From Oceanospirillum maris DSM 6286 (GTDB taxonomy: Bacteria; Pseudomonadota; Gammaproteobacteria; Pseudomonadales; Halomonadaceae): a DNA stretch of 64,000 bases. Location: assembly GCF_000422865.1 (NCBI RefSeq), contig NZ_AUGW01000008.1, positions 124,001-188,000 of the forward strand, written 5' to 3'. Below the pieces are notes generated by a model. The model was not told where the DNA came from. It did no database searches and saw nothing but the letters and a program-made list of their open reading frames with translations. Position 1 is the stretch's first letter; the number at the start of each line of letters is the position of its first letter. The translations under genes and the position numbers were made by a program. Below are positions 20,425-30,925 of this stretch, piece by piece.

Positions 20425-21432
20425 TTAAGCAGTGCGTGCCACAGGGTTAGTCCAATCATTTAACCGGCTGGGTTCGAGTATAAAACGGTGAATCGCATCT
20501 TGTTGCGCTTCAGGTTGCTCCAGCTGATTGAAGTAGCGGCGAAATGAGGCCCCTGCTTCCTGAGTACCTAAGTACCAGTTAACGTGTTTTCGGGCGATAC
20601 GAACGCCCATCAATTCGCCATAAAATGCATAAAGTGCTGTTAAATGGCGGCTCAGTATCTGATGCCGTGTGGCTGAATCTGGATCAGGCAGATGTTGGCC
20701 TGTTTCCAAATAGTGGGCTATTTGTTGGAATATCCACGGACGCCCCTGGGCTGCTCGGCCTATCATTACCGCATCCGCGTTGGTGTAATCCATAACATAG
20801 CGGGCTTTTTCCGACGATGTAATATCACCATTGGCGAATACCGGAATTTGGATCTCCTGCTTAATACGGGCAATTGTGTCGTATTCTGCATCACCTTTAT
20901 AGGCATCCGCTCGGGTTCGGCCATGAACCGCTAAGGCTTGAATGCCACAATCTTCTGCAATTTTGGCAATAGTTACACCATTACGGTTATCTCGATCCCA
21001 GCCAGTACGTATTTTCAACGTGACAGGAATATCCACAGCCTCAACAACCGCTTTAAGAATATCGGCAACCAATTGTTCATCTTTTAATAGTGCTGATCCT
21101 GCGGCTTTGTTGCAGACTTTTTTAGCAGGGCAGCCCATATTAATGTCGATAATCTGCGCGCCCTGCTCTGCATTCATCCGAGCGGCTTCCGCCAGCATAC
21201 CAGGATCACCACCGGCAATTTGAACGGATCTAGGCTCTTCTTCGCCTTGGTGATTCAGTCTCAGTTGAGATTTACGGGTATTCCATAGCGTAATATCAGA
21301 GGTCACCATTTCAGACACCACAAGCCCAGCTCCCATCTCACGACACAGCTGTCGAAAGGGGCGGTCGGTAACGCCTGCCATAGGAGCAAGTATAACCGGT
21401 GACTTAAGAGTGTAAGGGCCAATGTTAATCAT
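20425..21432 (-). CDS. dusB: DusB, tRNA-dihydrouridine synthase B
   Basis: DusB uses FMN and NADPH to reduce uridine to dihydrouridine in the tRNA D-loop. The TIM-barrel start is ILAPMAGVTDRPFRQLCREMG; the catalytic cysteine is in GCPAKKVCNKAAGS; LAVHGRTR and NGDI complete the FMN site. ATG 21432 gives 335 aa, close to the family; the longer frame to 21510 covers the structured leader and is not coding. The upstream ribosome site is weak, consistent with control through the leader. Confidence 0.95.
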   Translation of the reverse strand: MINIGPYTLKSPVILAPMAGVTDRPFRQLCREMGAGLVVSEMVTSDITLWNTRKSQLRLNHQGEEEPRSVQIAGGDPGMLAEAARMNAEQGAQIIDINMGCPAKKVCNKAAGSALLKDEQLVADILKAVVEAVDIPVTLKIRTGWDRDNRNGVTIAKIAEDCGIQALAVHGRTRADAYKGDAEYDTIARIKQEIQIPVFANGDITSSEKARYVMDYTNADAVMIGRAAQGRPWIFQQIAHYLETGQHLPDPDSATRHQILSRHLTALYAFYGELMGVRIARKHVNWYLGTQEAGASFRRYFNQLEQPEAQQDAIHRFILEPSRLNDWTNPVARTA

Positions 21433-21456
21433 GGTTAACCGTAAAAGTAAGAAAAA

Positions 21457-21526
21457 TGGTGCAATGCCACCAAAGAGGTGGTGAGACGATGGCCAAGATG
21501 CGGCCAGCATCTTGTAAGCTGCACCA
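21457..21526 (-). promoter_or_regulatory. Structured 5' leader of dusB-fis, possible three-way junction
   Basis: In the dusB transcript, TGGTGCA (21526-21520) can pair with TGCACCA (21463-21457). These enclose two further perfect hairpins: CAAGATGC/GCATCTTG with a 5-nt loop (21514-21494) and CCACC/GGTGG with a 5-nt loop (21481-21467). The element ends about 24 nt before the ATG and is followed by a U-rich stretch. It has roughly tRNA size, but the arms do not match tRNA rules. I do not recognise a named family. Confidence 0.55.
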
Positions 21527-21549
21527 AATGGGCATATTGAGGGGCGCTA

Positions 21550-21577
21550 ATGATACTAGGAATCTTGCGGGTGTAAA
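21550..21577 (-). promoter_or_regulatory. dusB-fis promoter with GC-rich discriminator
   Basis: On the minus strand there is TTTACA (21577-21572), a 16-bp spacer and TATCAT (21555-21550), each 5/6 to consensus. The bases after the -10 are TAGCGCCCC, a GC-rich discriminator of the kind linked to ppGpp/DksA control, as known for the Escherichia fis promoter. Initiation would fall near 21543, giving a leader of about 110 nt. Confidence 0.6.
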
Positions 21578-21651
21578 GTCGAAGAGGGCTAAATGTGATT
21601 AAAAAATAGACATTACCTTAACCTTTATCGTTTCGATCACTATTGCCAAAA

Positions 21652-21688
21652 AAAGCCCTGTACCAAATTTGTTCATGTACAGGGCTTA
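21652..21688 (-). terminator. gdhA terminator
   Basis: On the minus strand AAGCCCTGTAC and GTACAGGGCTT form an 11-bp stem with a 13-nt loop and are followed by a run of T. It lies about 93 bp beyond the gdhA stop and separates gdhA from the dusB promoter. Confidence 0.88.
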
Positions 21689-21780
21689 GCTTCGCGAGAA
21701 AAGCAAAAGAAGATATAGGCTAAACTGCCTCTAGCACTATCTAACTCATTACATAACAGCCATACATAGCCGCTATCTAA

Positions 21781-23532
<1,752 letters not shown>

Positions 23533-24780
23533 CTATCGGTCTGCCGCTGGGAAATAGAGAACAGTAAAATTACTCAGATCCTGTATTTTCTCTTCAATTG
23601 GCAGTGTTAAGGCAACGGGCAGGTCTGGCGGTAGGATATGATCCGCGAAAGGTTTACCTCTTAGATACTGATCTGGCTGATAAAGGTGTTCGGCAACAAC
23701 CCTTCCTGTACTACTGCGCAGTTCTACGAGAATAGCGGGAAATGGCAGCGCTACTTTTCCAGGATTATTAAGCAGGAGATCTGCAAATAGCTGAGTATTG
23801 TTTTGAATGATCTCTGTTTGCGTGGCTTCTAAGGAGTCAAAATCTGAGGGTAAAAAGTGGTCGCAGCTGCTTAATTCGCAAAGTGCTTCTGCAAAGCCTG
23901 CAAACCCCGGCGACTGGCTTAAACTACGGGTATTACTCCAGAGTAGTAGGAGTACTACGGCTACGATTGCAGCGGCAGCCGTTGCCGGAATCCACGGCAA
24001 GCCATTGGCCAATATATTATCTTTTTGCAGCTTTGGTTTTTTAGGCTGTGGTGTATCTGGCTCAGCATTAAAATGAATATTATTGTTGAGGGTTGATGTT
24101 CCATCATTTCTATCCGCTTTAAGGCTGATGCTTGATGCTTGTTGTTTCTTTCTAGATGCTTTTTGAGCACGGCGTGCTGCTTGTTGTGCTTTTACTCGTT
24201 GTGCTTCTATTTCTAGTTGTTCTTCTATTTGTCGCTTTTCTTCTTCTGACTGAGGCTTTTCTTCTGGCTGAGGCTTTTCTTCTGGCTGGGGCTCTTCTTC
24301 TAGCTGAGGCTCTGGCGCTACCGCAATCCCAAAATCCTGTTCATGGTTGTATTCATGGCTAAGCTCATCACCGTTATGCTCAGGGTATTCATCATAATCT
24401 TGCTCATAGCCGGTGTTAGAGTCTGCTTGAAACTGCCCATACTCATCATCAGGTGCATGGTTAGGCTTATGGGGTTGTTTCTGGGAGGAAGGTATAGGCT
24501 CTTGAACCGTATCTTGAATAGATTCTGAGTAAAGGGGAGGCTCTTGATCGTATTCATGGCGAGGTTCTGGCTCTGAGTTAAACAAGGGCCATTGAGAGAC
24601 CGATAACGATGCTGGGTTGCTTTCCAATGTCTCTTCTAAGGTAAACAAATGCGTTGATGCATTAAAGATTTTCTTGCAGCTTCCGCAACGAACGGCACCA
24701 TAAGCTTGTTCTAGTTCAGCTTCTGAAATGGAGAAAATCGTTGAGCAGTAAGGGCAGTGAGTTAGCCGGTCATCCATCAT
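23533..24780 (-). CDS. Zinc-ribbon membrane protein with DUF3426 domain
   Basis: The N terminus is an MJ0042-type zinc ribbon with two CxxC knuckles (HCPYCSTIF, VRCGSCKKIF). A long acidic, Pro/Glu/Gln-rich spacer follows, then a basic stretch (RRAQKASRKKQQA) just before one transmembrane helix (about residues 265-283). The C-terminal DUF3426 domain would be periplasmic. The role is unknown; in pseudomonads the gene also lies between prmA and dusB. A four-copy hexapeptide (EPQPEE-like) in the spacer comes from an 18-bp tandem repeat. Confidence 0.85.
   Translation of the reverse strand: MMDDRLTHCPYCSTIFSISEAELEQAYGAVRCGSCKKIFNASTHLFTLEETLESNPASLSVSQWPLFNSEPEPRHEYDQEPPLYSESIQDTVQEPIPSSQKQPHKPNHAPDDEYGQFQADSNTGYEQDYDEYPEHNGDELSHEYNHEQDFGIAVAPEPQLEEEPQPEEKPQPEEKPQSEEEKRQIEEQLEIEAQRVKAQQAARRAQKASRKKQQASSISLKADRNDGTSTLNNNIHFNAEPDTPQPKKPKLQKDNILANGLPWIPATAAAAIVAVVLLLLWSNTRSLSQSPGFAGFAEALCELSSCDHFLPSDFDSLEATQTEIIQNNTQLFADLLLNNPGKVALPFPAILVELRSSTGRVVAEHLYQPDQYLRGKPFADHILPPDLPVALTLPIEEKIQDLSNFTVLYFPAADR
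24242..24313. repeat. Four-copy 18-bp coding tandem repeat in the DUF3426 gene
   Basis: Units of 18 bp (consensus TCTTCTGGCTGAGGCTTT on the plus strand) run head to tail from 24242 to 24313 with one to three changes each. They encode repeated Glu-Glu-x-Pro-Gln hexapeptides in the spacer. Confidence 0.9.
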
Positions 24781-24969
24781 CGGGTTATCTATGTTCCAGC
24801 AAGAGTCTTAGGTGCATCATAAAAGTCTATAAGCAAACAGGCAATCACAGAATAAAACGGATTGCCTGTTTTTAATAGCGTATTACTCGTTTTAATCGCC
24901 TATTGAATCATGGGTGTTAACGGTCTTGATTTTAGGTCTTAAGATAATGATACCCTAAAATTGAATCTT

Positions 24970-25869
24970 CTAAGATTGAACTTTAATGGCACTTAGGCAA
25001 ACCCATTCTTCTTTTTGAGCTACTGGGGCAAAATTAAACCACGGGGCATAGGCGGCCATAACATCATCCGCTTGGTGAGCAAGAATACCTGATAAGACTA
25101 AATGACCTTGATCACGGATAAGTGCTGCCAGTGTTGGCGCAAGATCAATTAATGGCCCCGCCAAAATATTAGCCAACATAAGATCGGCCTGAACATCACC
25201 AATCTTTCCAGGATAAAACACATCAAAACTTTCAGCGGGTAGACTATTGCGATCAGTGTTTTCACGGGTGGCAATTAATGCCTGTGGATCGTTATCAACG
25301 CCATAGGCTTTTTCTGCGCCGAGCAACAAAGCGGCTACACCCAAAATACCAGATCCACAGCCATAATCGATAACGGTTTGCCCGCTAACATCATGTTTAT
25401 CAAGCCATTGTAGGCACATAAAGGTGGTTGGGTGAGTCCCTGTCCCAAAAGCGAGACCTGGGTCGAGTACAAGGTTTGTTGCTTCTGGATTCGGGGCTTC
25501 TTTCCAGCTTGGGCAGATCCAAAGGCGCTCGCCCACTTGGATGGGATGGAAGTTTTCCATCCACTCTCGTTCCCAGTCTTTATCTTCAAGAATTTCAATA
25601 CGTGGCGATGGAAAAGCTTGATCAGGGAATACCTCAGCCCAGCCATTTTGCAGCGCTTCAACCATGGCTTTGCTATCTTGCTCAGCATCAAAAAGGCCAG
25701 TAATGCGTGTTTGCTGCCATAGAGGGGTGGTGCCTCGGATCGGTTCAAATAAGGGTTGGTCTTCACCGTCTTCTAGAGTGACCGCATTAGCACCTGCTGC
25801 CAGTAGCACGTCTTCCAACACTTCAGCGTGGGCTGGGTTGGTATCCATTTTGATTTGAAGCCAAGGCAT
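24970..25869 (-). CDS. prmA: PrmA, ribosomal protein L11 methyltransferase
   Basis: PrmA trimethylates L11 at several amino groups using SAM. The SAM motif is VIDYGCGSGILGVAALLLGA, preceded by LVLDPGLAFGTGTHPTT; MLANILAGPL is the family motif IV. The start MPWLQIKM gives 299 aa (Escherichia 293) and has GGAG upstream. The frame extends to 26013 through intergenic repeats, which I rejected. The gene is loss-tolerant in other bacteria. Confidence 0.95.
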   Translation of the reverse strand: MPWLQIKMDTNPAHAEVLEDVLLAAGANAVTLEDGEDQPLFEPIRGTTPLWQQTRITGLFDAEQDSKAMVEALQNGWAEVFPDQAFPSPRIEILEDKDWEREWMENFHPIQVGERLWICPSWKEAPNPEATNLVLDPGLAFGTGTHPTTFMCLQWLDKHDVSGQTVIDYGCGSGILGVAALLLGAEKAYGVDNDPQALIATRENTDRNSLPAESFDVFYPGKIGDVQADLMLANILAGPLIDLAPTLAALIRDQGHLVLSGILAHQADDVMAAYAPWFNFAPVAQKEEWVCLSAIKVQS

Positions 25870-25981
25870 GAAAGATCTCCGAATAACAGCAGTAAAGCTA
25901 TGTTGTATAACATCCGTGAATCTATGTTGTATTGGTAAGCTAAACTCAACGGATGGATAAGATTGAATAACGCCGACTATT

Positions 25982-26060
25982 CTAACGTAAAACAATAGCC
26001 TAACGTAAAACAAAAGGGATTATTGGATCTGAGGCGTCAGATTAGTCTGACGTAAAACAA
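25982..26060. repeat. Three copies of a 14-bp motif upstream of prmA
   Basis: CTRACGTAAAACAA occurs at 25982-25995, 26000-26013 and 26047-26060 in the same orientation. A perfect 7-bp hairpin CGTCAGA-TTAG-TCTGACG (26035-26052) runs into the third copy. The function is unknown. Confidence 0.75.
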
Positions 26061-26091
26061 AAAAACCGGAAGCGAAAAGCTTCCGGTTTTT
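26061..26091. terminator. accC terminator
   Basis: AAAACCGGAAGC and GCTTCCGGTTTT pair perfectly (12 bp) around loop GAAAA. The minus strand continues with TTT then GTTTTACG. It lies about 23 bp after the accC stop and ends the aroQ-accB-accC unit. Confidence 0.92.
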
Positions 26092-26113
26092 AAAATGCGA
26101 AGAGCAGCAGTCT

Positions 26114-27454
26114 TTACAGAGACAGCTTCTTCTCAAGGTAGTGAATGTTAACACCACCTTCCATAAAGCCACTGTCGCGTACTAGATCTTGTTGTAGCGC
26201 GATATTGGACTTGATGCCTTCAATCACGATCTCATCTAGAGCATTACGCATACGGGTTAGCGCGATTTCACGGGTTTCACCCCAGGTAATCAGCTTACCA
26301 ATTAAGGAGTCGTAATAAGGCGGTACGGTGTAACCATCATAAAGATGGCTGTCCATACGTACGCCTAAACCACCCGGTGAATGGAAGTGATCCACTCGGC
26401 CAGGGGATGGTAGGAACGTTTTTGAATCTTCGGCATTAATACGACACTCGAATGAGTGGCCACGAATGACAATATCTTCTTGTTTGATGCTCAGAGGCTG
26501 GCCGCTAGCAATGCGTAGCTGCTCTTTAACGATATCAACACCGGTAACCATCTCAGATACTGGATGCTCTACCTGTACGCGGGTGTTCATCTCGATAAAG
26601 TAGAAACCACCGTCTTCGTATAGGAACTCAAACGTACCTGCACCGCGGTAGCCAATATCAACACAGGCTTTTACACAGCGCTCTTGCACTTCACGACGAA
26701 TCTCATCAGGAATGCCAGGTGCTGGCGCTTCTTCCAAGACTTTCTGGTGACGGCGTTGCAAAGAGCAATCACGATCACCAAGGTGAATCGCATTGCCTTG
26801 GCCGTCTGACAGTACTTGGATTTCAACGTGACGTGGGTTCTGTAGGAATTTTTCCATGTAAACCGTATCATCACCAAATGCAGCTTTTGCCTCTGCTTTA
26901 GTCACTTGTACGGCGTTAACCAGGTGTGCTTCCGTATGTACAACACGCATACCACGACCACCGCCGCCTGACGCAGCTTTGATGATGATGGGAAGGCCGA
27001 TGCGGCGTGCGGTTTTTAGAATATATTCTGCATCGTCTGGTAGCGGGCCGTCGGAGCCTGGAACCGTTGGAACACCAGCTTTTTTCATCGCCTCAATAGC
27101 GGATACTTTATCGCCCATTAGACGAATAACATCAGCTTTAGGGCCTATAAATTTAAAGCCGCAGCGTTCAACTTGTTCTGCAAAATCGGCATTTTCAGCT
27201 AGGAAACCATAACCTGGGTGAATCGCTTCGGAGTCCGTGACTTCTGCCGCGCTAATGATCGCAGGAATGTTCAGATAGCTATCGGTTGAAGATGCTGGGC
27301 CGATACAAACAGATTCGTCAGCGAGACGAACATGCATTAGATCACGGTCAGCTGTAGAGTGAACGGCTACAGTCTTAATGCCTAATTCTTTACAGGCACG
27401 CAGAATACGCAGCGCGATTTCACCCCGGTTTGCAATAAGTACTTTATCAAGCAT
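26114..27454 (-). CDS. accC: AccC, biotin carboxylase subunit of acetyl-CoA carboxylase
   Basis: AccC carboxylates biotin on AccB using ATP and bicarbonate, the first half of malonyl-CoA synthesis. The N-domain starts [20 protein letters not shown]; the ATP-grasp glycine loop is [11 protein letters not shown]; the catalytic region is [20 protein letters not shown]. The length of 446 aa is normal. It is 42 bp downstream of accB in the conserved accBC order. Confidence 0.97.
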   Translation of the reverse strand: MLDKVLIANRGEIALRILRACKELGIKTVAVHSTADRDLMHVRLADESVCIGPASSTDSYLNIPAIISAAEVTDSEAIHPGYGFLAENADFAEQVERCGFKFIGPKADVIRLMGDKVSAIEAMKKAGVPTVPGSDGPLPDDAEYILKTARRIGLPIIIKAASGGGGRGMRVVHTEAHLVNAVQVTKAEAKAAFGDDTVYMEKFLQNPRHVEIQVLSDGQGNAIHLGDRDCSLQRRHQKVLEEAPAPGIPDEIRREVQERCVKACVDIGYRGAGTFEFLYEDGGFYFIEMNTRVQVEHPVSEMVTGVDIVKEQLRIASGQPLSIKQEDIVIRGHSFECRINAEDSKTFLPSPGRVDHFHSPGGLGVRMDSHLYDGYTVPPYYDSLIGKLITWGETREIALTRMRNALDEIVIEGIKSNIALQQDLVRDSGFMEGGVNIHYLEKKLSL

Positions 27455-27496
27455 GATCGAGCCTTATGAATTCTGGAGTCAATGGAAACTGCGTAA

Positions 27497-27940
27497 TTAA
27501 ACGATCGTGACTAGAGGCTGATCGAATTCAACCGCTTGACCGTCTTCTACTAGAATTTCACCGATAGTACCGTCTTTATCTGCTTCAATCTGATTCATCA
27601 TCTTCATCGCTTCAACGATGCAGATAGTGTCACCTTTCTTAACTTGCTGACCCACTTCTACAAACACTTTAGAACCAGGCGCTGGAGAGCGATAAAAAGT
27701 ACCAACCATTGGCGATGTAACAATATGGCCGGTAGGAGCGGCAGGTGCAGCCGGAGCAGATGCCGCAGCAACAGGTGCAGCAGGAGCCGGTGCTGCTACT
27801 GGTGCAGGAGCATACTGAACAGGAGCTGTTGCCATATTACGGCTGATACGTACGGACTCTTCGCCTTCTTGGATTTCGATTTCAGCAATGTTGGATTCTT
27901 CCAGCAGCTCAATCAGTTTTTTAACTTTACGAATATCCAT
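27497..27940 (-). CDS. accB: AccB, biotin carboxyl carrier protein
   Basis: AccB carries the biotin that shuttles carboxyl groups between AccC and AccAD. The biotinylation site is Lys113 in EAMKMMN. The N-terminal AccC-binding part ([16 protein letters not shown]) is joined to the C-terminal biotinyl domain by an Ala/Pro-rich flexible linker (residues 38-70). Length 147 aa is normal. The 188-bp gap before it contains an 8-bp hairpin (ACCTGAAG/CTTCAGGT, 28042-28070) in the untranslated leader; AccB autoregulates its operon in Escherichia. Confidence 0.96.
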   Translation of the reverse strand: MDIRKVKKLIELLEESNIAEIEIQEGEESVRISRNMATAPVQYAPAPVAAPAPAAPVAAASAPAAPAAPTGHIVTSPMVGTFYRSPAPGSKVFVEVGQQVKKGDTICIVEAMKMMNQIEADKDGTIGEILVEDGQAVEFDQPLVTIV

Positions 27941-28128
27941 GATTAATCTCTTTTTGCATGTGAGTGGAACAAAATAAACCGTATCCGGTTTACTGTTATG
28001 TGCATTCTGCTAAGGCAGATAATTTGTTTAAGCGTGCTTTAACCTGAAGGTGAAACGTGGGTCTTCAGGTCTACTTTAATATCCGAGTTAATTTCAGGGC
28101 TGATTTTAGGTCTATGCGTATTTCAGAA

Positions 28129-28587
28129 CTACACCAGCTTAATGGCATTTTTATCAATATATTGTAGCGCTGCGGCTAAAGCAAAATCGTACCCTTGTGC
28201 TCCTAAGCCACAAATGACTCCTTGGGCAACATCTGATAAATAGGAATGGTGCCGGAAAGGTTCACGGGCATGGACATTAGACAGATGAACTTCAATAAAG
28301 GGGATTTGCACGCCTAATAAGGCATCTCGCAGGGCGACACTGGTGTGGGTAAAGGCAGCGGGATTGATAATAATAAAGTTGACGCTTTCGCTACGGGCTT
28401 CATGAATACGATCGATCAGTGCGTGTTCGGCATTGCTTTGGAAGCATTCCAATTGATGGCCTTGACTGGATGCTGTAACTGCTAGATGCTCTGAAATATC
28501 AGAGAGAGTCTGGTGACCATAAATCTCAGGTTCACGAGTACCCAATAGGTTTAAATTTGGGCCATTTAACACGAGTATCGAAGCCAT
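28129..28587 (-). CDS. aroQ: AroQ, type II 3-dehydroquinate dehydratase
   Basis: AroQ catalyses the third shikimate-pathway step, 3-dehydroquinate to 3-dehydroshikimate. Type II features are clear: [19 protein letters not shown] with the catalytic tyrosine, [16 protein letters not shown] with the catalytic histidine, and EVHLSN. The ATG at 28587 gives 152 aa and aligns with the family; a TTG at 28605 is a less likely alternative. It precedes accB as in Escherichia and Pseudomonas. A terminator-like hairpin sits just upstream. Confidence 0.95.
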   Translation of the reverse strand: MASILVLNGPNLNLLGTREPEIYGHQTLSDISEHLAVTASSQGHQLECFQSNAEHALIDRIHEARSESVNFIIINPAAFTHTSVALRDALLGVQIPFIEVHLSNVHAREPFRHHSYLSDVAQGVICGLGAQGYDFALAAALQYIDKNAIKLV

Positions 28588-28615
28588 AATAATGCGTGCA
28601 TCCAAAGGGCAAAAT

Positions 28616-28656
28616 TGAAAAAATAAAAAGCAAACAGCTGTTTGAGCTTGTTTGCT
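28616..28656 (-). terminator. Terminator-like hairpin just upstream of aroQ (attenuator candidate)
   Basis: On the minus strand AGCAAACA and TGTTTGCT form an 8-bp stem with a 12-nt loop, followed by TTTTATTTTTTC. It ends about 28 nt before the aroQ ATG, so it would lie inside the leader if transcription starts upstream. It could stop read-through from upstream or act as an attenuator. Confidence 0.55.
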
Positions 28657-28902
28657 GTTAAAATCTATAAAAAGAAGATGATTTGTATTAAATATCCGCT
28701 AAATGATGACGAAATAGTAAATCATACTCTTTGAAGGTGGCTAGTTTGCCGAATTTGTAAGATGTTGTCCAGTTTTCGTATGTTCAGCCTTGTTTGGCTA
28801 CTTTTTACCGCGTGTTACTGAATTTTGTCCCTTTGTACACTTAATGCCTTATTTCAATCGTGTGTGCTCTGCTTCAAGTCTCTTTGTGATGGATTAAGTG
28901 CT

Positions 28903-28964
28903 GAATAAGCCATAAAAATGTTTTTTATAGACTTGTTTTTTATGGCCTGCCCCAGGGCTTATTC
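28903..28964 (-). terminator. AT-rich inverted repeat after the DsbD-like gene
   Basis: GCCATAAAAA (28909-28918) pairs with TTTTTATGGC (28937-28946), and the flanking GAATAA/TTATTC can extend the stem with a bulge. It is 45-105 bp past the stop codon at 29009. It is plausible as a transcript end but without a clean T-run. Confidence 0.4.
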
Positions 28965-29008
28965 TAGCAGGATACTTTGGTGAGATTAGCACCGTTCAAG
29001 GCGTGATA

Positions 29009-29530
29009 TTAGCGCGGTACAAGACTGATTTCTTGAGTATGCGGTGGGTAACAAAGCCCCGCTTCTGCACAGCCTTGAAATGTCACGTTAATAACAACGC
29101 CTTTTTGTAATTGGCTCTTACTCGCCTCTATGCCATAGCTTAGTTGAACCGTATCCCGAAATATCTCCACATCCCCTTGAAACTCGTCATGAACAGGTTC
29201 ACCTCTAGGAATCGAAATCTCAGAAAGCTCTGTGTGCTCAGGCAATAGAACATCTACTCTGAATCTTGAGCGGTATAGATAGTGCTCTGGCTCTATTTTC
29301 CAAGTAAGATCAAGAGTCGACCCTTTTAAGGCGGCTTTGAGTAGGAACGCTTGCTCAACCGGCAGAAAACCTGTTGCAGAAGCGCTACCAAAACCAGCAT
29401 TTTTTGTTGAAGATAGCTTAGAGTCTGCAGAGGGTTGATCGAAAAAACCGGCCATACCCACACTCGTTTGGCAGTAAAGTACGATGGCAATAAAAAATGA
29501 AAATGCTGTTGATCGCTTCAAAATGGTCAT
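29009..29530 (-). CDS. Stand-alone DsbD N-terminal (alpha) domain protein
   Basis: A signal peptide (LKRSTAFSFFIAIVLYCQTS, cut near VGMA-GF) precedes a DsbD alpha immunoglobulin-like domain. It contains DLTWKIEPEHYLYRSRF and the redox cysteine pair in FQGCAEAGLCYPP. In DsbD this domain receives electrons from the membrane domain and reduces DsbC or other periplasmic partners. Here the frame ends right after the domain (EISLVPR-stop), so the membrane and thioredoxin parts are missing. It is either a truncated dsbD or a dedicated one-domain protein served by another reductase. A start at Met33 of the longer frame is an alternative. Confidence 0.82.
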   Translation of the reverse strand: MTILKRSTAFSFFIAIVLYCQTSVGMAGFFDQPSADSKLSSTKNAGFGSASATGFLPVEQAFLLKAALKGSTLDLTWKIEPEHYLYRSRFRVDVLLPEHTELSEISIPRGEPVHDEFQGDVEIFRDTVQLSYGIEASKSQLQKGVVINVTFQGCAEAGLCYPPHTQEISLVPR

Positions 29531-29742
29531 CCTAATGAAATGGTTTAACGATGTTGTTATAGTCATAAGATCATCTATTTTCCATAGGGTTCCAGTGAGT
29601 TTATGTTCAATGTAGAGTTCTATACCTTTTTGCGCATCGTACCCACTATACTTAGCTTGCACGCATTGTAACCTGATTGTTGTAATCTGAATCCAATCGA
29701 CCGCATTTAATATTAATAGTTTCTAATAAGGACACAAAAGAT

Positions 29743-30795
29743 ATGTTAAAGCAGCTAGGAGCAAGAGTCCTTGGCCTGTGGGACAACTTGAAGGATCGTA
29801 TGCCCGGTGGTTTTGCGGGCAAAATTATTGGCGGTGGCCTTGCTGTTTATTTAGTAGGGGCTGTGGGGGTTGGTTGGTACTGGAGTCAAGAACCTGAGAC
29901 TTTTTCTGTGCGCGAGCACGTTCAAAGTCAAGCTCAGTTAAATAACGTAAAAGAGGGTACGGTGGGTTACGCAACCACAACAACCATGATCTGCATTGCA
30001 GAAACTTTATTAGACAAACGCGGTGGTTATCTGAGTAATGATCGTTTTCCACCGGGGTTGTGGCTGGATAATGTTCCGAACTGGGAATATGGCGTATTGA
30101 TTCAATTGCGGGATATGAGCCGTTCGTTGCGTAAAGACATCTCTCGATCGCAATCACAATCGACAGAAGATAAAGACCTGACGGTGGTTGAGCCGCAATT
30201 TAATTTTGATAGTAATAGCTGGATTTTACCTTCCTCTGAAGGTGAGTATCGCCAAGGAATTAAAGCATTAATTAGCTATCGTGACCGTTTGGCCGATGAT
30301 AATCAGAATGACGCCCAGTTTTATGCCCGTTCCGATAACCTTCGTAACTGGTTGATGGATGTAGAAACACGGTTGGGAAGCCTGTCTCAGCGGCTTAGTG
30401 CTAGTGTGGGGAAAAGCCAAGAAAATATCGATTTGGCAGGCGATCGTTCTGCAACACAATCCACTCGAACACCTGATTTACAGCAAGTGAGAACGCCTTG
30501 GACTGAGATTGATGATGTATTCTATGAAGCCCGAGGCACGGCTTGGGCTTTGATTCATCTTATGAAAGCAGTCGAGACTGATTTTCAAGGTGTATTAGAA
30601 GACAAGAATGCAGAAGTAAGTTTACGTCAAATTATACGGGAGCTTGAGTCAACTCAGGAAAACATGTGGAGCCCGATGATTCTTAATGGCAGTGGCTTCG
30701 GTGTCTTTGCTAATCACTCTTTAGTAATGGCTTCTTATATATCACGGGCTAATGCTGCCATTATTGATTTGAGAGAACTACTCTCAAGAGGATGA
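29743..30795 (+). CDS. DUF2333 family inner-membrane protein
   Basis: This 350-aa protein has one N-terminal transmembrane segment (about residues 28-47, GGGLAVYLVGAVGVGWYW) and a large remainder likely in the periplasm. The stretch LLDKRGGYLSNDRFPPGLW-LDNVPNWEYG is the hallmark of DUF2333 as I know it; the function is undescribed. Helical segments with many Ser/Gln residues follow. AAGGA lies 11 bases before the ATG. It is monocistronic by appearance, 130 bp from the next gene. Confidence 0.82.
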   Translation: MLKQLGARVLGLWDNLKDRMPGGFAGKIIGGGLAVYLVGAVGVGWYWSQEPETFSVREHVQSQAQLNNVKEGTVGYATTTTMICIAETLLDKRGGYLSNDRFPPGLWLDNVPNWEYGVLIQLRDMSRSLRKDISRSQSQSTEDKDLTVVEPQFNFDSNSWILPSSEGEYRQGIKALISYRDRLADDNQNDAQFYARSDNLRNWLMDVETRLGSLSQRLSASVGKSQENIDLAGDRSATQSTRTPDLQQVRTPWTEIDDVFYEARGTAWALIHLMKAVETDFQGVLEDKNAEVSLRQIIRELESTQENMWSPMILNGSGFGVFANHSLVMASYISRANAAIIDLRELLSRG

Positions 30796-30925
30796 TTCAA
30801 AGCAATAAACTCTTTAATAGTCATTGGCTTACACGAAAAATGGTCTTGTTCTCTTTGCAAATACCTGTTTTTTTGTCACTCTCAAGAGAGCGTTTTAGGC
30901 AATAAAACAAAAAAGGAAATAAAAC

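Larger units (their letters stand above)
28588..29008. other. Gap between the DsbD-like gene and aroQ
   Basis: This 421-bp stretch holds no recognisable coding sequence. In relatives the rest of dsbD (membrane and thioredoxin domains) would be expected near here, but no fragment of it is visible in any minus-strand frame. It contains the two hairpin structures listed separately. Confidence 0.6.

Noticed and set aside
21457-21526. Possible tRNA gene
   Set aside because: The outer helix is tRNA-like, but there is no standard D-arm, no 7-nt anticodon or T-loop and no TTCRA sequence.
28588-29008. Degraded remainder of dsbD
   Set aside because: No frame shows DsbD membrane or thioredoxin motifs, so a pseudogene remnant cannot be supported.
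30796-30925. Terminator CTCTCAAGAGAG before the Rossmann-fold gene
   Set aside because: The stem is only 5 bp with a 2-nt loop and the following T-run is short; too weak to call.
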